A DNA stretch of 37,818 nt from Rs1 sp034111875. GTDB lineage: Bacteria > Pseudomonadota > Gammaproteobacteria > Pseudomonadales > Balneatricaceae. The notes under the pieces were generated by a model. It had not been told where the DNA came from, searched no databases, and saw nothing but the letters and a program-made list of their open reading frames with translations. Location: contig JAWUWK010000128.1 of the NCBI GenBank assembly GCA_034111875.1, positions 1 to 37,818 on the forward strand. Direction: 5' to 3'. Of the stretch, positions 17,160 through 25,635 are shown in pieces; position 1 is the first letter of the stretch; each line of letters opens with the position of its first letter. The position numbers and the translations under genes were made by a program.

Positions 17160-18266
17160 ATGAGTATTCACATAGAGAAATATAATAAAAACTGGCAAAT
17201 TTGCATAGATATTAATGGCCTTAAAACACCCTTGCCTGCACTCTGGTTAAGGGAGCGTACTCTGGATCCCACACAAGTTGATACAAAAACTAAGCAGCGT
17301 TTATTTAATCCCCACTTGCTCGACCCTGAATTATCGATTAGTGCAGCCACCGCCGGCTCTACAAGTATCGATGTTAAATTTAGCGACGGCTATCAATACA
17401 CTTACCCTGTGGATTATTTAACGGGCCTGATTGCGAATGTTGATCAAGATTTACCGCCGTTGACCCCTTGGCTGGCAGAGACAAAACTGGATGCCACTTA
17501 TGACTGGCAAGAGCTCATATCTAATCGTGCTTTATTTTTACAGTCAATTAAGCAATTTTTACGTTACGGCTACATTATTCTGCAAAACACACCGACTGAG
17601 CGCGATAGTATTTTGAGCATTGCCAATTATTTTGGTAAAGTACGCGACACCAACTTTGGTCAATATTTTGAAGTATACTCTAAACCTAATGCCAATGATT
17701 TGGCTTACACACCCCACGCCATAGGTCCTCATACAGACAATCCCTATAGAGATCCAGTGCCTGGCATCCAGCTATTACACTGTTTAAAAAATCACACTGA
17801 AGGCGGTTATTCTACTTTAGCAGATGGTTTGAGCATCATAGCCGCGCTAAAGGCAAAAGACCCCGAAGGCTTTAAGTTACTCACCGACACCGTCGTGCGC
17901 TTTGGTTTTTTTGATTCTGGTACTGAACTGATTTCCTTCCACCCTCTGATTGAAAAAGACGCCTTGGGCAATGTTTCAGGTATACACTACAGTCCAAGGT
18001 TAGATGATTTGCCCTTGCTACCAGAAGCCCGATTGCAGCATTATCAACAGGCCAGAAAACTGCTGGGTACTTTGATGCAAGACTCGAGGTTTGAAAAGAA
18101 ATTTAAACTTTGTACAGCAGAGCTTATGATGTTCGATAACAATCGAATAGTGCACGGGCGCACCGCGTTTGACCCTCGACAAGGTGTGCGTCACTTACAA
18201 GGTTGCTACATAGACAGAGACGGACTCAAAAGCTTATACCGGGTTGCCAATAGACAGTGGAGATAA
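17160..18266 (+). CDS. tmpA: 2-(trimethylammonio)ethylphosphonate dioxygenase-like (TmpA)
   Basis: Fe(II)/2-oxoglutarate oxygenase of the gamma-butyrobetaine hydroxylase family, proposed to hydroxylate C1 of 2-(trimethylammonio)ethylphosphonate. The 368-residue protein has a GBBH-like N-terminal domain (residues ~1-100) and a TauD-type double-stranded beta-helix. Iron ligands read as H191-x-D193 (GPHTDNP) and H332 (RIVHGRTAFDP); an Arg in GVRHLQGCYID should bind 2-oxoglutarate. The zinc-binding cysteines of classical gamma-butyrobetaine hydroxylases are not visible in LWLRERTLDPTQVD. By similarity alone it would be annotated as gamma-butyrobetaine dioxygenase; the HD-domain oxygenase gene 34 bases downstream and the nearby pst genes make TmpA the better call. 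Confidence 0.78.
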   Translation: MSIHIEKYNKNWQICIDINGLKTPLPALWLRERTLDPTQVDTKTKQRLFNPHLLDPELSISAATAGSTSIDVKFSDGYQYTYPVDYLTGLIANVDQDLPPLTPWLAETKLDATYDWQELISNRALFLQSIKQFLRYGYIILQNTPTERDSILSIANYFGKVRDTNFGQYFEVYSKPNANDLAYTPHAIGPHTDNPYRDPVPGIQLLHCLKNHTEGGYSTLADGLSIIAALKAKDPEGFKLLTDTVVRFGFFDSGTELISFHPLIEKDALGNVSGIHYSPRLDDLPLLPEARLQHYQQARKLLGTLMQDSRFEKKFKLCTAELMMFDNNRIVHGRTAFDPRQGVRHLQGCYIDRDGLKSLYRVANRQWR

Positions 18267-18300
18267 CCCTGCGTAATATCAATAATAATGGACAAGAGGC

Positions 18301-18960
18301 ATGCTAAAAAAAGCTAAATTTACGCAAATGATTGACGGTGATAAAGAAGATTACCAATTCCTTGAAGCCTTAGAAGTTGAATACGCCTCTGCCGTTGGAA
18401 CCCGACTTTACAGTGCCTTGGCAGCACTAGATAACTCTCTATCGGGCTATCAAGTGACTCGCTTAGAACACAGTTTACAAGTCGCGACTCGAGCCTATTG
18501 GGACGGCGCCGATACTGACTGGATTGTCAGCGCCTTATTGCATGACATTGGCGACCTTTATGCCCCTTACAATCACGCTCAATATGCCGCTCTCATTCTG
18601 ACGCCCTATGTAAGAGAACAATGTCGCTGGGTGATCGAAAAGCACGGAGTTTTTCAGCGTAAATACTATGCAGAACACACGGCTGGTAATCCAAATGAAA
18701 GAGATCAGTTTCGCCATCATCCACTGTTCGATGATGCGGTCTATTTCTGTGAAGTTTGGGATCAAGCCAGTTTCGATCCGAACTATCCCCACTTATCTCT
18801 AACATTCTTCAAACCTATGTTGTTAAGTGTTTTTAGTCGGCCGGTTAATTCTACTGATGTATTGCGGCCTAATGCGAGAGTTCGTCTCAACGACCCTAAA
18901 GTATCCGCTCGAAGAGCCGCCATAAATGCCGCAATAGAGCCTTTGCTCAGCGAGGGCTAG
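18301..18960 (+). CDS. tmpB: HD-domain mixed-valent diiron oxygenase, TmpB/PhnZ-like
   Basis: HD-domain protein of the PhnZ/TmpB type, proposed to cleave the C-P bond of 1-hydroxy-2-(trimethylammonio)ethylphosphonate to glycine betaine and phosphate. The 219-residue protein has all six expected metal ligands: H57 (RLEHSLQVA), H81-D82 (LLHDIGD), H92 (YNHAQYA), H115 (EKHGVFQ) and D154 (VWDQASFD). The C-terminal segment extends past the minimal HD fold. It is 34 bases after tmpA in the same direction. Generic annotation would be an HD-domain phosphohydrolase; pairing with a GBBH-like oxygenase argues for the oxygenase role. Myo-inositol-oxygenase-like chemistry is a related alternative. Confidence 0.78.
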   Translation: MLKKAKFTQMIDGDKEDYQFLEALEVEYASAVGTRLYSALAALDNSLSGYQVTRLEHSLQVATRAYWDGADTDWIVSALLHDIGDLYAPYNHAQYAALILTPYVREQCRWVIEKHGVFQRKYYAEHTAGNPNERDQFRHHPLFDDAVYFCEVWDQASFDPNYPHLSLTFFKPMLLSVFSRPVNSTDVLRPNARVRLNDPKVSARRAAINAAIEPLLSEG

Positions 18961-19090
18961 TCAGTGGTATGCAAAAAATAAAGAGGGTATTTATAACCTT
19001 TATATATCTCAGCACTAGGTTATGAATATAGAAAAAAAGAAGTAACAACTGAGCGAAGTTGAGTCATATACCATCTGAGCCGGTTTTTTT
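18961..19090. terminator. Nested inverted repeats between tmpB and the thioesterase
   Basis: TATTTATAACCT (18988-18999) pairs with AGGTTATGAATA (19017-19028), 11 of 12 positions matching, inside a weaker outer repeat (TCAGTGGTATG at 18961 and ACCATCTGA ending at 19078). A run of seven Ts follows at about 19084-19090 on the plus strand. The genes on both sides converge here, so a terminator function is plausible. Confidence 0.45.
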
Positions 19091-19101
19091 GTCTCGTTTA
19101 C

Positions 19102-19500
19102 TTATTGGCCAAAGCTCAAACTGCGAATATGACCATGGCCATCTATAGCGACTTGTACGCAGTTGGTTTCAGAAATTTTTCTCAGGTCAGATCCATCCGG
19201 ACACTTCGCCCAGACTTCAACTTTAATCGTCATTGAGCTGTTCCCCTGCTCCAATAATTCAGTATAGTAACTAAGTATAGTGCCTTCTAAAACGGGGGAC
19301 ATGAACTCCATAGAACCGACAGATATTGTCGCTACGCGCCCCTTGGCAAGTTCTCCAGAGCGAATTTCAGCGGCTAATACGGCCTTTGAAGCAACCCAAC
19401 CACTGTATATGTCACCAAACATATTAGTTGCCTGACTATCGGCAGGCAACATTAAACTCAATTCGCCCAACGGCGCTAAAGGCTTCTCAGAAGTATCCAT
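19102..19500 (-). CDS. yciA: YciA-type hotdog acyl-CoA thioesterase
   Basis: Predicted cytoplasmic acyl-CoA hydrolase of the hotdog fold. Start chosen at 19500 (MDTSEKPLAPLGELSLMLPA), giving 132 residues, the length of E. coli YciA. A longer opening to 19608 adds 36 hydrophobic residues unlike the family. The active-site helix region reads ATNMFGDIYSGW, corresponding to NANGDIFGGW in YciA with the catalytic Asp kept, followed by VATISVGSMEFMSPV and IKVEVWAKC. It converges on tmpB and has no obvious part in phosphonate metabolism. Confidence 0.85.
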   Translation of the reverse strand: MDTSEKPLAPLGELSLMLPADSQATNMFGDIYSGWVASKAVLAAEIRSGELAKGRVATISVGSMEFMSPVLEGTILSYYTELLEQGNSSMTIKVEVWAKCPDGSDLRKISETNCVQVAIDGHGHIRSLSFGQ

Positions 19501-20071
19501 CGTAAAGTCCAGTAAGTGATCATTATCATTTATGCCGATTCCGAGTGCAACGTAACTCACTGAATAAAGCAGGTAGGCGCCGAGAATATATATTTTGTTA
19601 TTATACATCCATTTACCATCTCATGACTATCTGCAAAAAACCTCTAGAGGATTTATTTTTGATTCAGACAGACGATCTTTGTCCCTAGAAGATTAGCAGA
19701 GGGTATCTGCGTCGATCATACACTCAATAATGTTATCCACCAGCGACATTTTCAGGAACAAACCTAATGAAATGTTCTGCGAACAGCTTAGCCATTTATG
19801 AGAATAGCCCTGTTAGGTAAACCTGCACCAGAGATCACTCCTGTGCGTTTAAGTTTCATCGAAAAACGACCTCACAGCTTATTGCTTCTCCTTTTGCCGA
19901 GGAGTATTAATTTAAGGCCTTTATACTCAGTAACGGGCTAAGCTTCTATAAGGAAAAAACATAATAAAAACTGCAGTGTATTTTTATCAATGAGGATTTT
20001 TAGTTTGTTTTTAACGGCGTATTACTGGTCGCAGTAGTCGTGCGAGGGTCTCTAGAAGATTTTTTTTAAGA
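19501..20071. other. Long intergenic region before pstS
   Basis: No gene is supported. The stretch holds a 10-bp palindrome CCTCTAGAGG near 19641 and, at about 19999-20055, a degenerate copy of a dispersed palindromic repeat, immediately before the pstS Pho box. Confidence 0.5.
19999..20055. repeat. Dispersed palindromic repeat, copy 1 (degenerate)
   Basis: AGTTTGTTTTTAACGGCGTA and the following bases to GGGTCTCT align, with about a quarter of positions changed, to the reverse complement of the copy at 35835-35890, including the AACGGCGTATTA core and the terminal GGTCTCT. The palindromic right arm has decayed. It lies about 17 bases before the pstS Pho box. Confidence 0.6.
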
Positions 20072-20089
20072 CTGTCACATCATTGTCAC
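20072..20089 (+). promoter_or_regulatory. Pho box of pstS
   Basis: CTGTCAC-ATCA-TTGTCAC has the 7-4-7 arrangement of two direct repeats bound by phosphorylated PhoB. It lies 67 bases upstream of the pstS ATG. Confidence 0.88.
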
Positions 20090-20156
20090 ATATAACTTTT
20101 AAAGTGGGCTCATCAAAACAAATTCACTTCCTAAATATAGCTTTCAGGAGCTTAGC

Positions 20157-21128
20157 ATGAAACCAATGATCAAAATAATGGCCGCGGCCGCTCTTTGTAC
20201 TTCGACTTTAACGCTAAATGCTTCGGAATTGTTAGACAAAGATTTACCACTTTACACTAAAGCTTCAGGTGTATCAGGCAATCTATCAAGCGTTGGATCT
20301 GACACTTTAGCTAATCTTATGACACTTTGGACAGAATCGTTCAAACGCTACTATCCAAATATAAATATCCAAATTCAAGCCGCAGGTTCTTCTACTGCCC
20401 CTACAGCACTCACAGAAGGGACTTCTAACTTAGGACCCATGAGCCGAAAGATGAAAGACAAAGAAGTCGCTTCTTTTGAGAAGAGGTACGGTTACAAGCC
20501 AACAGCAGTTGCAGTTGCTATCGATGCACTGGCCGTCTTTGTCCACAAAGATAACCCTGTCAAAGGCATGAGCATTGCGCAGCTTGACGCTATATTCTCT
20601 TCAACTCGCAAGTGCGGTGGCGACACAGCCATCAATAAGTGGAGCGATGTAGGCCTCAGTGGCGATATCGGCACTAAGAATATTCAGATTTTCGGGCGTA
20701 ACTCGGTCTCTGGTACTTATGGTTACTTCAAGAATAAAGCACTTTGCAAAGGTGACTTCCGCAACAGCGTCAATGAGCAACCAGGTTCTGCCTCTGTTGT
20801 ACAATCAGTATCGACCTCACTCAATGGTATCGGCTACTCAGGCATTGGCTATCAGACTTCTTCTGTACGTGCATTGCCTCTCTCTAAAAAACAAGGAGGC
20901 ACTTTTATTGACGCCTCACCTGAAAGTGCTGTAAAAGGCATTTACCCATTATCACGTTTTCTCTACGTTTATGTTAACAAAAAGCCGGGCCAAGCACTGC
21001 CTCCTATGGAACGTGAATTCTTGAAGATGGTTATGTCTAGATCAGGACAAGAAGTGGTCGTCAAAGATGGCTACATTCCCCTTCCTGCGAAAGTTGTTAT
21101 GAAACAAATGAAGGCTTTAGGCCTATAA
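20157..21128 (+). CDS. pstS: Periplasmic phosphate-binding protein PstS
   Basis: Captures inorganic phosphate in the periplasm and delivers it to the PstCAB importer. A signal peptide (MKPMIKIMAAAALCTSTLTLNAS) precedes a 300-residue binding protein. Phosphate-contact motifs are visible: SVGSDTLANLM, AAGSSTAPTALTEGTSNLGPMSR and GRNSVSGTYGYF. It belongs to the SSTAP-type PstS common in marine and pseudomonad gammaproteobacteria. It is expected to be strongly induced under phosphate limitation through the Pho box just upstream. Confidence 0.95.
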   Translation: MKPMIKIMAAAALCTSTLTLNASELLDKDLPLYTKASGVSGNLSSVGSDTLANLMTLWTESFKRYYPNINIQIQAAGSSTAPTALTEGTSNLGPMSRKMKDKEVASFEKRYGYKPTAVAVAIDALAVFVHKDNPVKGMSIAQLDAIFSSTRKCGGDTAINKWSDVGLSGDIGTKNIQIFGRNSVSGTYGYFKNKALCKGDFRNSVNEQPGSASVVQSVSTSLNGIGYSGIGYQTSSVRALPLSKKQGGTFIDASPESAVKGIYPLSRFLYVYVNKKPGQALPPMEREFLKMVMSRSGQEVVVKDGYIPLPAKVVMKQMKALGL

Positions 21129-21145
21129 GCTAAGTCAGCCTAAAT

Positions 21146-21180
21146 AGATAAGAGGAACTTTAGTTGCTCTTATCTTATTT
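21146..21180 (+). terminator. Intrinsic terminator after pstS
   Basis: AGATAAGAG (21146-21154) pairs with CTCTTATCT (21067+100 to 21175, i.e. 21167-21175), loop 12 bases, followed by TATTTT. It would separate abundant pstS mRNA from the permease genes, which have their own Pho box. Confidence 0.78.
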
Positions 21181-21551
21181 TACTGATCAATAATTTTGAC
21201 TCTAGGTAAAGAATGATTTGCTACATCCGATTTCGCGATTTTGTGATTAATTAAAACAGTACCACATGAACCAATTCACACTAACCTTGCTTAGGGTGTT
21301 GACTGAAGAAATTGTTAGCAGGCGGGTGGCTGTGACATTCATATAGATTGTTGTCGTCACATACACTTGATGGATAACATCGAAGCTTATCGAACTTGCC
21401 GATCGTGGAGAAAAAGCTAGGAGTATTACCAAATTCTAATTTTCGCAGTAGATTAACCTTAGTATGACAGCCTCCTAGAGCAGCACCGCAGCGCTATTTT
21501 CGGTTGATCGAACCAACCCTTAGTACAAGCTTATTTTAACTTTAGGCACCA
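21181..21551. other. Intergenic stretch between pstS and pstC
   Basis: No gene is supported on either strand; short frames here lack recognisable content. It ends in the pstC Pho box and promoter. The unusual ~490-base separation from pstS argues for separate transcription units. Confidence 0.5.
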
Positions 21552-21585
21552 CTGTCATCTTACTGTCACATAAAACCCCTATATT
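21552..21585 (+). promoter_or_regulatory. Pho box and -10 of pstC
   Basis: CTGTCAT-CTTA-CTGTCAC (21552-21569) is a near-consensus 7-4-7 PhoB site. A -10-like TATATT follows 10 bases later (21580-21585), the usual spacing at PhoB-activated promoters that lack a -35 element. Confidence 0.88.
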
Positions 21586-21618
21586 GTATTCATAGCTTTT
21601 ATAATTGGACAATTAAGC

Positions 21619-23895
21619 ATGAGCAATACCTCTAATTCTAAAACGCCTGACATCAGCTTTAATACTCAGGCGATGGCTCGAAACCGTCGATTTCGCGCCT
21701 TTAAAAATCGATTGGCAACAGCTTCAATCACGGCGGGCGGGTTCAGTGTCATAGTTGCGATACTGTTAATCTTTTTCTATTTACTCTGGGAAATTATTCC
21801 ACTGTTCAAAGCCGCTGAAATTGAACGTTGGTCACAGCAAGACACTACAGCCGTCCAATACCTAAGCCCTGGTGGCGGACAAAGTTTATACCTAGCGTTA
21901 GATGAACAGGTAGAAATTGGCCTGCGCATTAACGCTGACCAACAGATCATTTTCTTTAACGCCCTCACTGGCACCGTCATTTCCCAACAGCTAATTGCAG
22001 CTCCCTTCGGAGCCAAGGTAACCAGCTTTGCGATTGTATCTGAGGCTTCGAGAATATTTGCCGTCGGTTTTGATAATGGTGAAGTGTTAGTGATGAAACA
22101 CGAATACACTAGCACTTATCCCAATGGTAGCCGCATCATCACGCCCTCGATTAGTTACCCTTTAGGGGAGAGTCCCTTCAAAGTAGCTGCTACGGCGGTT
22201 GAAATCCTGGCCATTGCTAACGAAGATGAGAACTGGTCTATTGTCGCCGGTAAAGCACAACAGTTAACTCAAACGGTTATCGTCGCCGAACAAAACTTAT
22301 TCAGTGATGAATTAGAAATAACCAGCGAATTCAAACCGTTGCCGGCCTATGATTTTGCTATCGATAAACTATTACTCTTGCCTGGTAAACGCTGGCTACT
22401 GGCAACTGACGAGCAAGGTAAAATCGCCCTCGTTGATACACAACAAGAGAGTGCACAGCAGTTAGTCCAAGTGATTGATGCAAGCGCTGATAAACTCAGT
22501 TCATTTTCCCTATTAGTCGGCAATAATTCACTTATTGTAGGCGAGAAAAATGGCTTGATCTCGCAGTGGTTTTTAGTCAGAGATGATCAAAACAATTGGG
22601 CTTTAGAAAAGATCAGGGAGTTTGCACAGACTGATCAGCCAATTGCTGTGATAGCGATGGAACACCGTCGTAAAGGCTTTGCCATGGTCAATAGCAGTGG
22701 CGAGCTGAATCTTTATAATGCAACCGCAAACCGGCAGGTTCTCAGTGCAGATATAACCGGCCAAGGAACCGCTGCTATTACCTACTCGCCTCGCTCCAAT
22801 GCGCTGCTAGTTGAACAGCAAGGGATGCTTACGCTATGGAAAGTAGATAACGAGCATCCAGATATCTCTTGGCAGGCACTCTGGGAAAAAGTCTGGTATG
22901 AAGGGTATGAAGAGCCCGAATATATTTGGCAGTCGTCGGCATCTAATAATGATTTCGAACCTAAATATAGCCTTATGCCACTTGCCTTTGGCACCTTAAA
23001 AGCAGCATTTTACGCTATGCTAGTCGCCACTCCATTAGCCATTTGCGGCGCTATTTATACGGCTTATTTTATGGCCCCCGCCATGCGCCGTAAAGTCAAA
23101 CCACTGATAGAGCTAATGGAGGCGCTACCGACCGTCATTTTAGGCTTCTTGGCGGGTCTTTGGTTAGCGCCCTTTATTGAAAATAACCTCGCGGGGATAT
23201 TCCTCACTCTGCTATCGATTCCAATCGCTATACTCGGTTTTGGTTTTGGCTGGGCAAACCTTCCCAAGTCAGTGCGTAATTTGGTGGCCAATGGATGGGA
23301 CGCGGCTCTGCTAGTGCCTGTCGTGATTATAGCCACTATGCTAAGCATATATTTCGCGCCGAATGTCGAAGCACTGCTGTTCGGTGGAGATCTGCGCCGA
23401 TGGATAACAGATGAAGCGGGCATTCCTTTCGATCAGCGCAATGCTCTCGTGGTTGGCATTGCGATGGGCTTTGCGGTAATTCCCACTATCTTCACTATTA
23501 CTGAGGATGCTATTTTCTCAGTTCCTAAACATTTAACTTACGGTTCTCTCGCTCTTGGAGCGACACCTTGGCAAACATTAGTCAGGGTCGTCTTACCCAC
23601 CGCTAGCCCAGGTATCTTTTCTGCGCTAATGGTCGGTATGGGCCGGGCAGTAGGTGAGACAATGATTGTGCTGATGGCGACAGGAAATACACCTATCATG
23701 GATGTTAACATTTTCGAGGGCATGCGCACACTCGCCGCTAATATCGCTGTTGAAATGCCAGAAGCCGAAGTGTCAAGTACACATTATAGGATTCTATTTT
23801 TAGCCGCTTTTTCACTTTTCTTGTTTACGTTCGTCGTCAACACTTTTGCCGAAGTAATCCGGCATAGACTGCGCACTAAATATGGCTCGCTATAA
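21619..23895 (+). CDS. pstC: Phosphate ABC transporter permease PstC (long form)
   Basis: Inner-membrane permease of the high-affinity phosphate importer. The 758-residue product is the long form: one N-terminal membrane helix (about 36-58), a large soluble insert (about 60-440) with repeated beta-rich, WD-like stretches such as FAVGFDNGEVLVMKH, then the permease domain from about residue 455. The EAA-type coupling loop GSLALGATPWQTLVRVVLP contacts PstB. The large insert is also seen in pseudomonad PstC; its purpose is unknown to me. First gene of pstC-pstA-pstB-phoU, behind its own Pho box. Confidence 0.94.
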   Translation: MSNTSNSKTPDISFNTQAMARNRRFRAFKNRLATASITAGGFSVIVAILLIFFYLLWEIIPLFKAAEIERWSQQDTTAVQYLSPGGGQSLYLALDEQVEIGLRINADQQIIFFNALTGTVISQQLIAAPFGAKVTSFAIVSEASRIFAVGFDNGEVLVMKHEYTSTYPNGSRIITPSISYPLGESPFKVAATAVEILAIANEDENWSIVAGKAQQLTQTVIVAEQNLFSDELEITSEFKPLPAYDFAIDKLLLLPGKRWLLATDEQGKIALVDTQQESAQQLVQVIDASADKLSSFSLLVGNNSLIVGEKNGLISQWFLVRDDQNNWALEKIREFAQTDQPIAVIAMEHRRKGFAMVNSSGELNLYNATANRQVLSADITGQGTAAITYSPRSNALLVEQQGMLTLWKVDNEHPDISWQALWEKVWYEGYEEPEYIWQSSASNNDFEPKYSLMPLAFGTLKAAFYAMLVATPLAICGAIYTAYFMAPAMRRKVKPLIELMEALPTVILGFLAGLWLAPFIENNLAGIFLTLLSIPIAILGFGFGWANLPKSVRNLVANGWDAALLVPVVIIATMLSIYFAPNVEALLFGGDLRRWITDEAGIPFDQRNALVVGIAMGFAVIPTIFTITEDAIFSVPKHLTYGSLALGATPWQTLVRVVLPTASPGIFSALMVGMGRAVGETMIVLMATGNTPIMDVNIFEGMRTLAANIAVEMPEAEVSSTHYRILFLAAFSLFLFTFVVNTFAEVIRHRLRTKYGSL

Positions 23896-23915
23896 GTTTT
23901 ATAAAGGTATTTAAA

Positions 23916-25604
23916 ATGAAAACATCCATCTCTAGCTGGACCAAATCTGGCTCACCTTGGATCTGGTTAAACGCCGGTGCCGTGGCTATTAGTGTGATTA
24001 TGGTGGTCAGCTTAATTGGCTTAATTGCGGTGCGCGGGCTCTCTCATTTTTGGCCTGCTGATGTCATTCAAGCCACTTATACAGAACTGAACAACAACCG
24101 AATAGTCATAGGTGAAATAGTTCAAACGGAGCAGGTAAGCGCCACCCAATTGCGCGATGCCGGCATATCCGTTGCCGTGGGTATTGACAGTTTAGAGCGC
24201 AAGCTGTTTAAAACTGGCAACCGTGATATTGGTGGCATCGATTTTTCTTGGGTACTCGACAGAAACTTGAGCGAACAAGCGACCCCCGCGATGTTATTTT
24301 CTGCAGAGCGTTACGAATGGGGTAATCTATACGGTTATATTCGCAGCTTTAAGCGGGCCGACACAACCATTGCCTCTATAGATAGCTATGCTAAAAGCCC
24401 TGAATACATGAGTTTGTGGCAACAGGTTGATCAAAGTATGCGTCGCGCGCAGGACCTGAAAAAATGGATTAATGACATAGAAAAAGATCAAATTGGCAAT
24501 ATTAACTACCAGTTGGAACGCCTGCGTTTAGATCAACGCCGCTTGGAGCTTGAAGGAAAAGATGATAGCCAAGCACTGAAAGAAATCGCTGCACAGCGAC
24601 AAGTGCTTGAAGAAGAATACCTTGTTTTAGAACAAGCGCTAATCGACCTCTACTCAAAAATCAACCGCGATAGTATCAGCGTTGAAGTCTCTACAGGCCA
24701 AATAGTACCTATTCAAATTTCCAACTTAGTGCGCATTTTTCGCGCCAATGATATGAGAGTAGATCAAAAGGTTATCCACTATTTTGAGAAATTGTGGGAG
24801 TTCCTCTCTGAAGATCCTCGAGAAGCAAATACAGAAGGAGGAATTTTTCCGGCAATTTTTGGTACGGTGATGATGGTTATTTTAATGTCCATCATGGTCA
24901 CACCTTTTGGCGTAGTTGCCGCCGTGTATCTAAGTGAATACGCAAAGCAAACCTTTACTACACGTCTCATTCGCATTGCAGTGAATAACTTAGCCGGAGT
25001 ACCTTCTATTGTTTATGGCGTTTTCGGGCTTGGCTTCTTCGTCTATGTATTAGGCGGCTCAATAGATCAGCTATTCTACCCTGAAGCACTGCCTTCTCCG
25101 ACGTTCGGTACTGGTGGTTTACTCTGGGCCTCTATCACTTTAGCGCTATTAACTGTGCCAGTGGTAATTGTCGCTACAGAGGAGGGATTAAGCAGGATCC
25201 CGAGCGCTTTAAGAGAGGGCTCCCTAGCGCTTGGCGCAACAAAGGCTGAAACCTTGTTTAAGATCATTTTGCCTATGACAAGCCCAGCGATGATGACTGG
25301 CGTCATTTTAGCCATCGCCAGAGCCGCCGGTGAAGTTGCACCTTTAATGTTAGTCGGTGTCGTCAAGCTCGCGCCGACGCTGCCCCTTAATATGAACTAC
25401 CCGTATTTACATTTAGATCAAAAAATTATGCATTTAGGTTTCCACATCTACGATGTAGGTTTCCAGAGCCCAAATGTAGAAGCCGCCAGGCCACTTGTCT
25501 ATGCCACGGCTTTCTTACTGATTGTGGTTATCGCATTGCTGAATTTATCGGCGGTCTCAATTCGCAACAAGCTACGTGAAAAATACAAATCACTAGATGT
25601 GTAA
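23916..25604 (+). CDS. pstA: Phosphate ABC transporter permease PstA (long form)
   Basis: Second permease subunit of the phosphate importer. The 562-residue protein has an N-terminal membrane helix, then a soluble insert (about 45-300) with a charged coiled-coil-like region (around 165-245, rich in Glu, Arg and Gln). The permease domain begins at about residue 310 (IFPAIFGTVMMVILMSIMVT), with coupling loop EGSLALGATKAETLFKIILP. Like PstC it is the long form. It lies 20 bases after pstC. Confidence 0.94.
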   Translation: MKTSISSWTKSGSPWIWLNAGAVAISVIMVVSLIGLIAVRGLSHFWPADVIQATYTELNNNRIVIGEIVQTEQVSATQLRDAGISVAVGIDSLERKLFKTGNRDIGGIDFSWVLDRNLSEQATPAMLFSAERYEWGNLYGYIRSFKRADTTIASIDSYAKSPEYMSLWQQVDQSMRRAQDLKKWINDIEKDQIGNINYQLERLRLDQRRLELEGKDDSQALKEIAAQRQVLEEEYLVLEQALIDLYSKINRDSISVEVSTGQIVPIQISNLVRIFRANDMRVDQKVIHYFEKLWEFLSEDPREANTEGGIFPAIFGTVMMVILMSIMVTPFGVVAAVYLSEYAKQTFTTRLIRIAVNNLAGVPSIVYGVFGLGFFVYVLGGSIDQLFYPEALPSPTFGTGGLLWASITLALLTVPVVIVATEEGLSRIPSALREGSLALGATKAETLFKIILPMTSPAMMTGVILAIARAAGEVAPLMLVGVVKLAPTLPLNMNYPYLHLDQKIMHLGFHIYDVGFQSPNVEAARPLVYATAFLLIVVIALLNLSAVSIRNKLREKYKSLDV

Positions 25605-25635
25605 TTTTCAATTATAAAGATTTTAGGATACCACT

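Noticed and set aside
19501..19608. N-terminal hydrophobic extension of the thioesterase (start at 19608)
   Set aside because: The 132-residue form starting at 19500 matches YciA in length and start; the extension has no family counterpart.
20492..20934. Several frames within pstS on both strands
   Set aside because: pstS has a full-length family match, signal peptide and Pho box; the other frames are overlaps without similarity.
21326..21360. Possible extra Pho box around CTGTGACATTCATATAG
   Set aside because: Only one half resembles CTGTCA and the 7-4-7 spacing is not met; the site at 21552 explains pstC.
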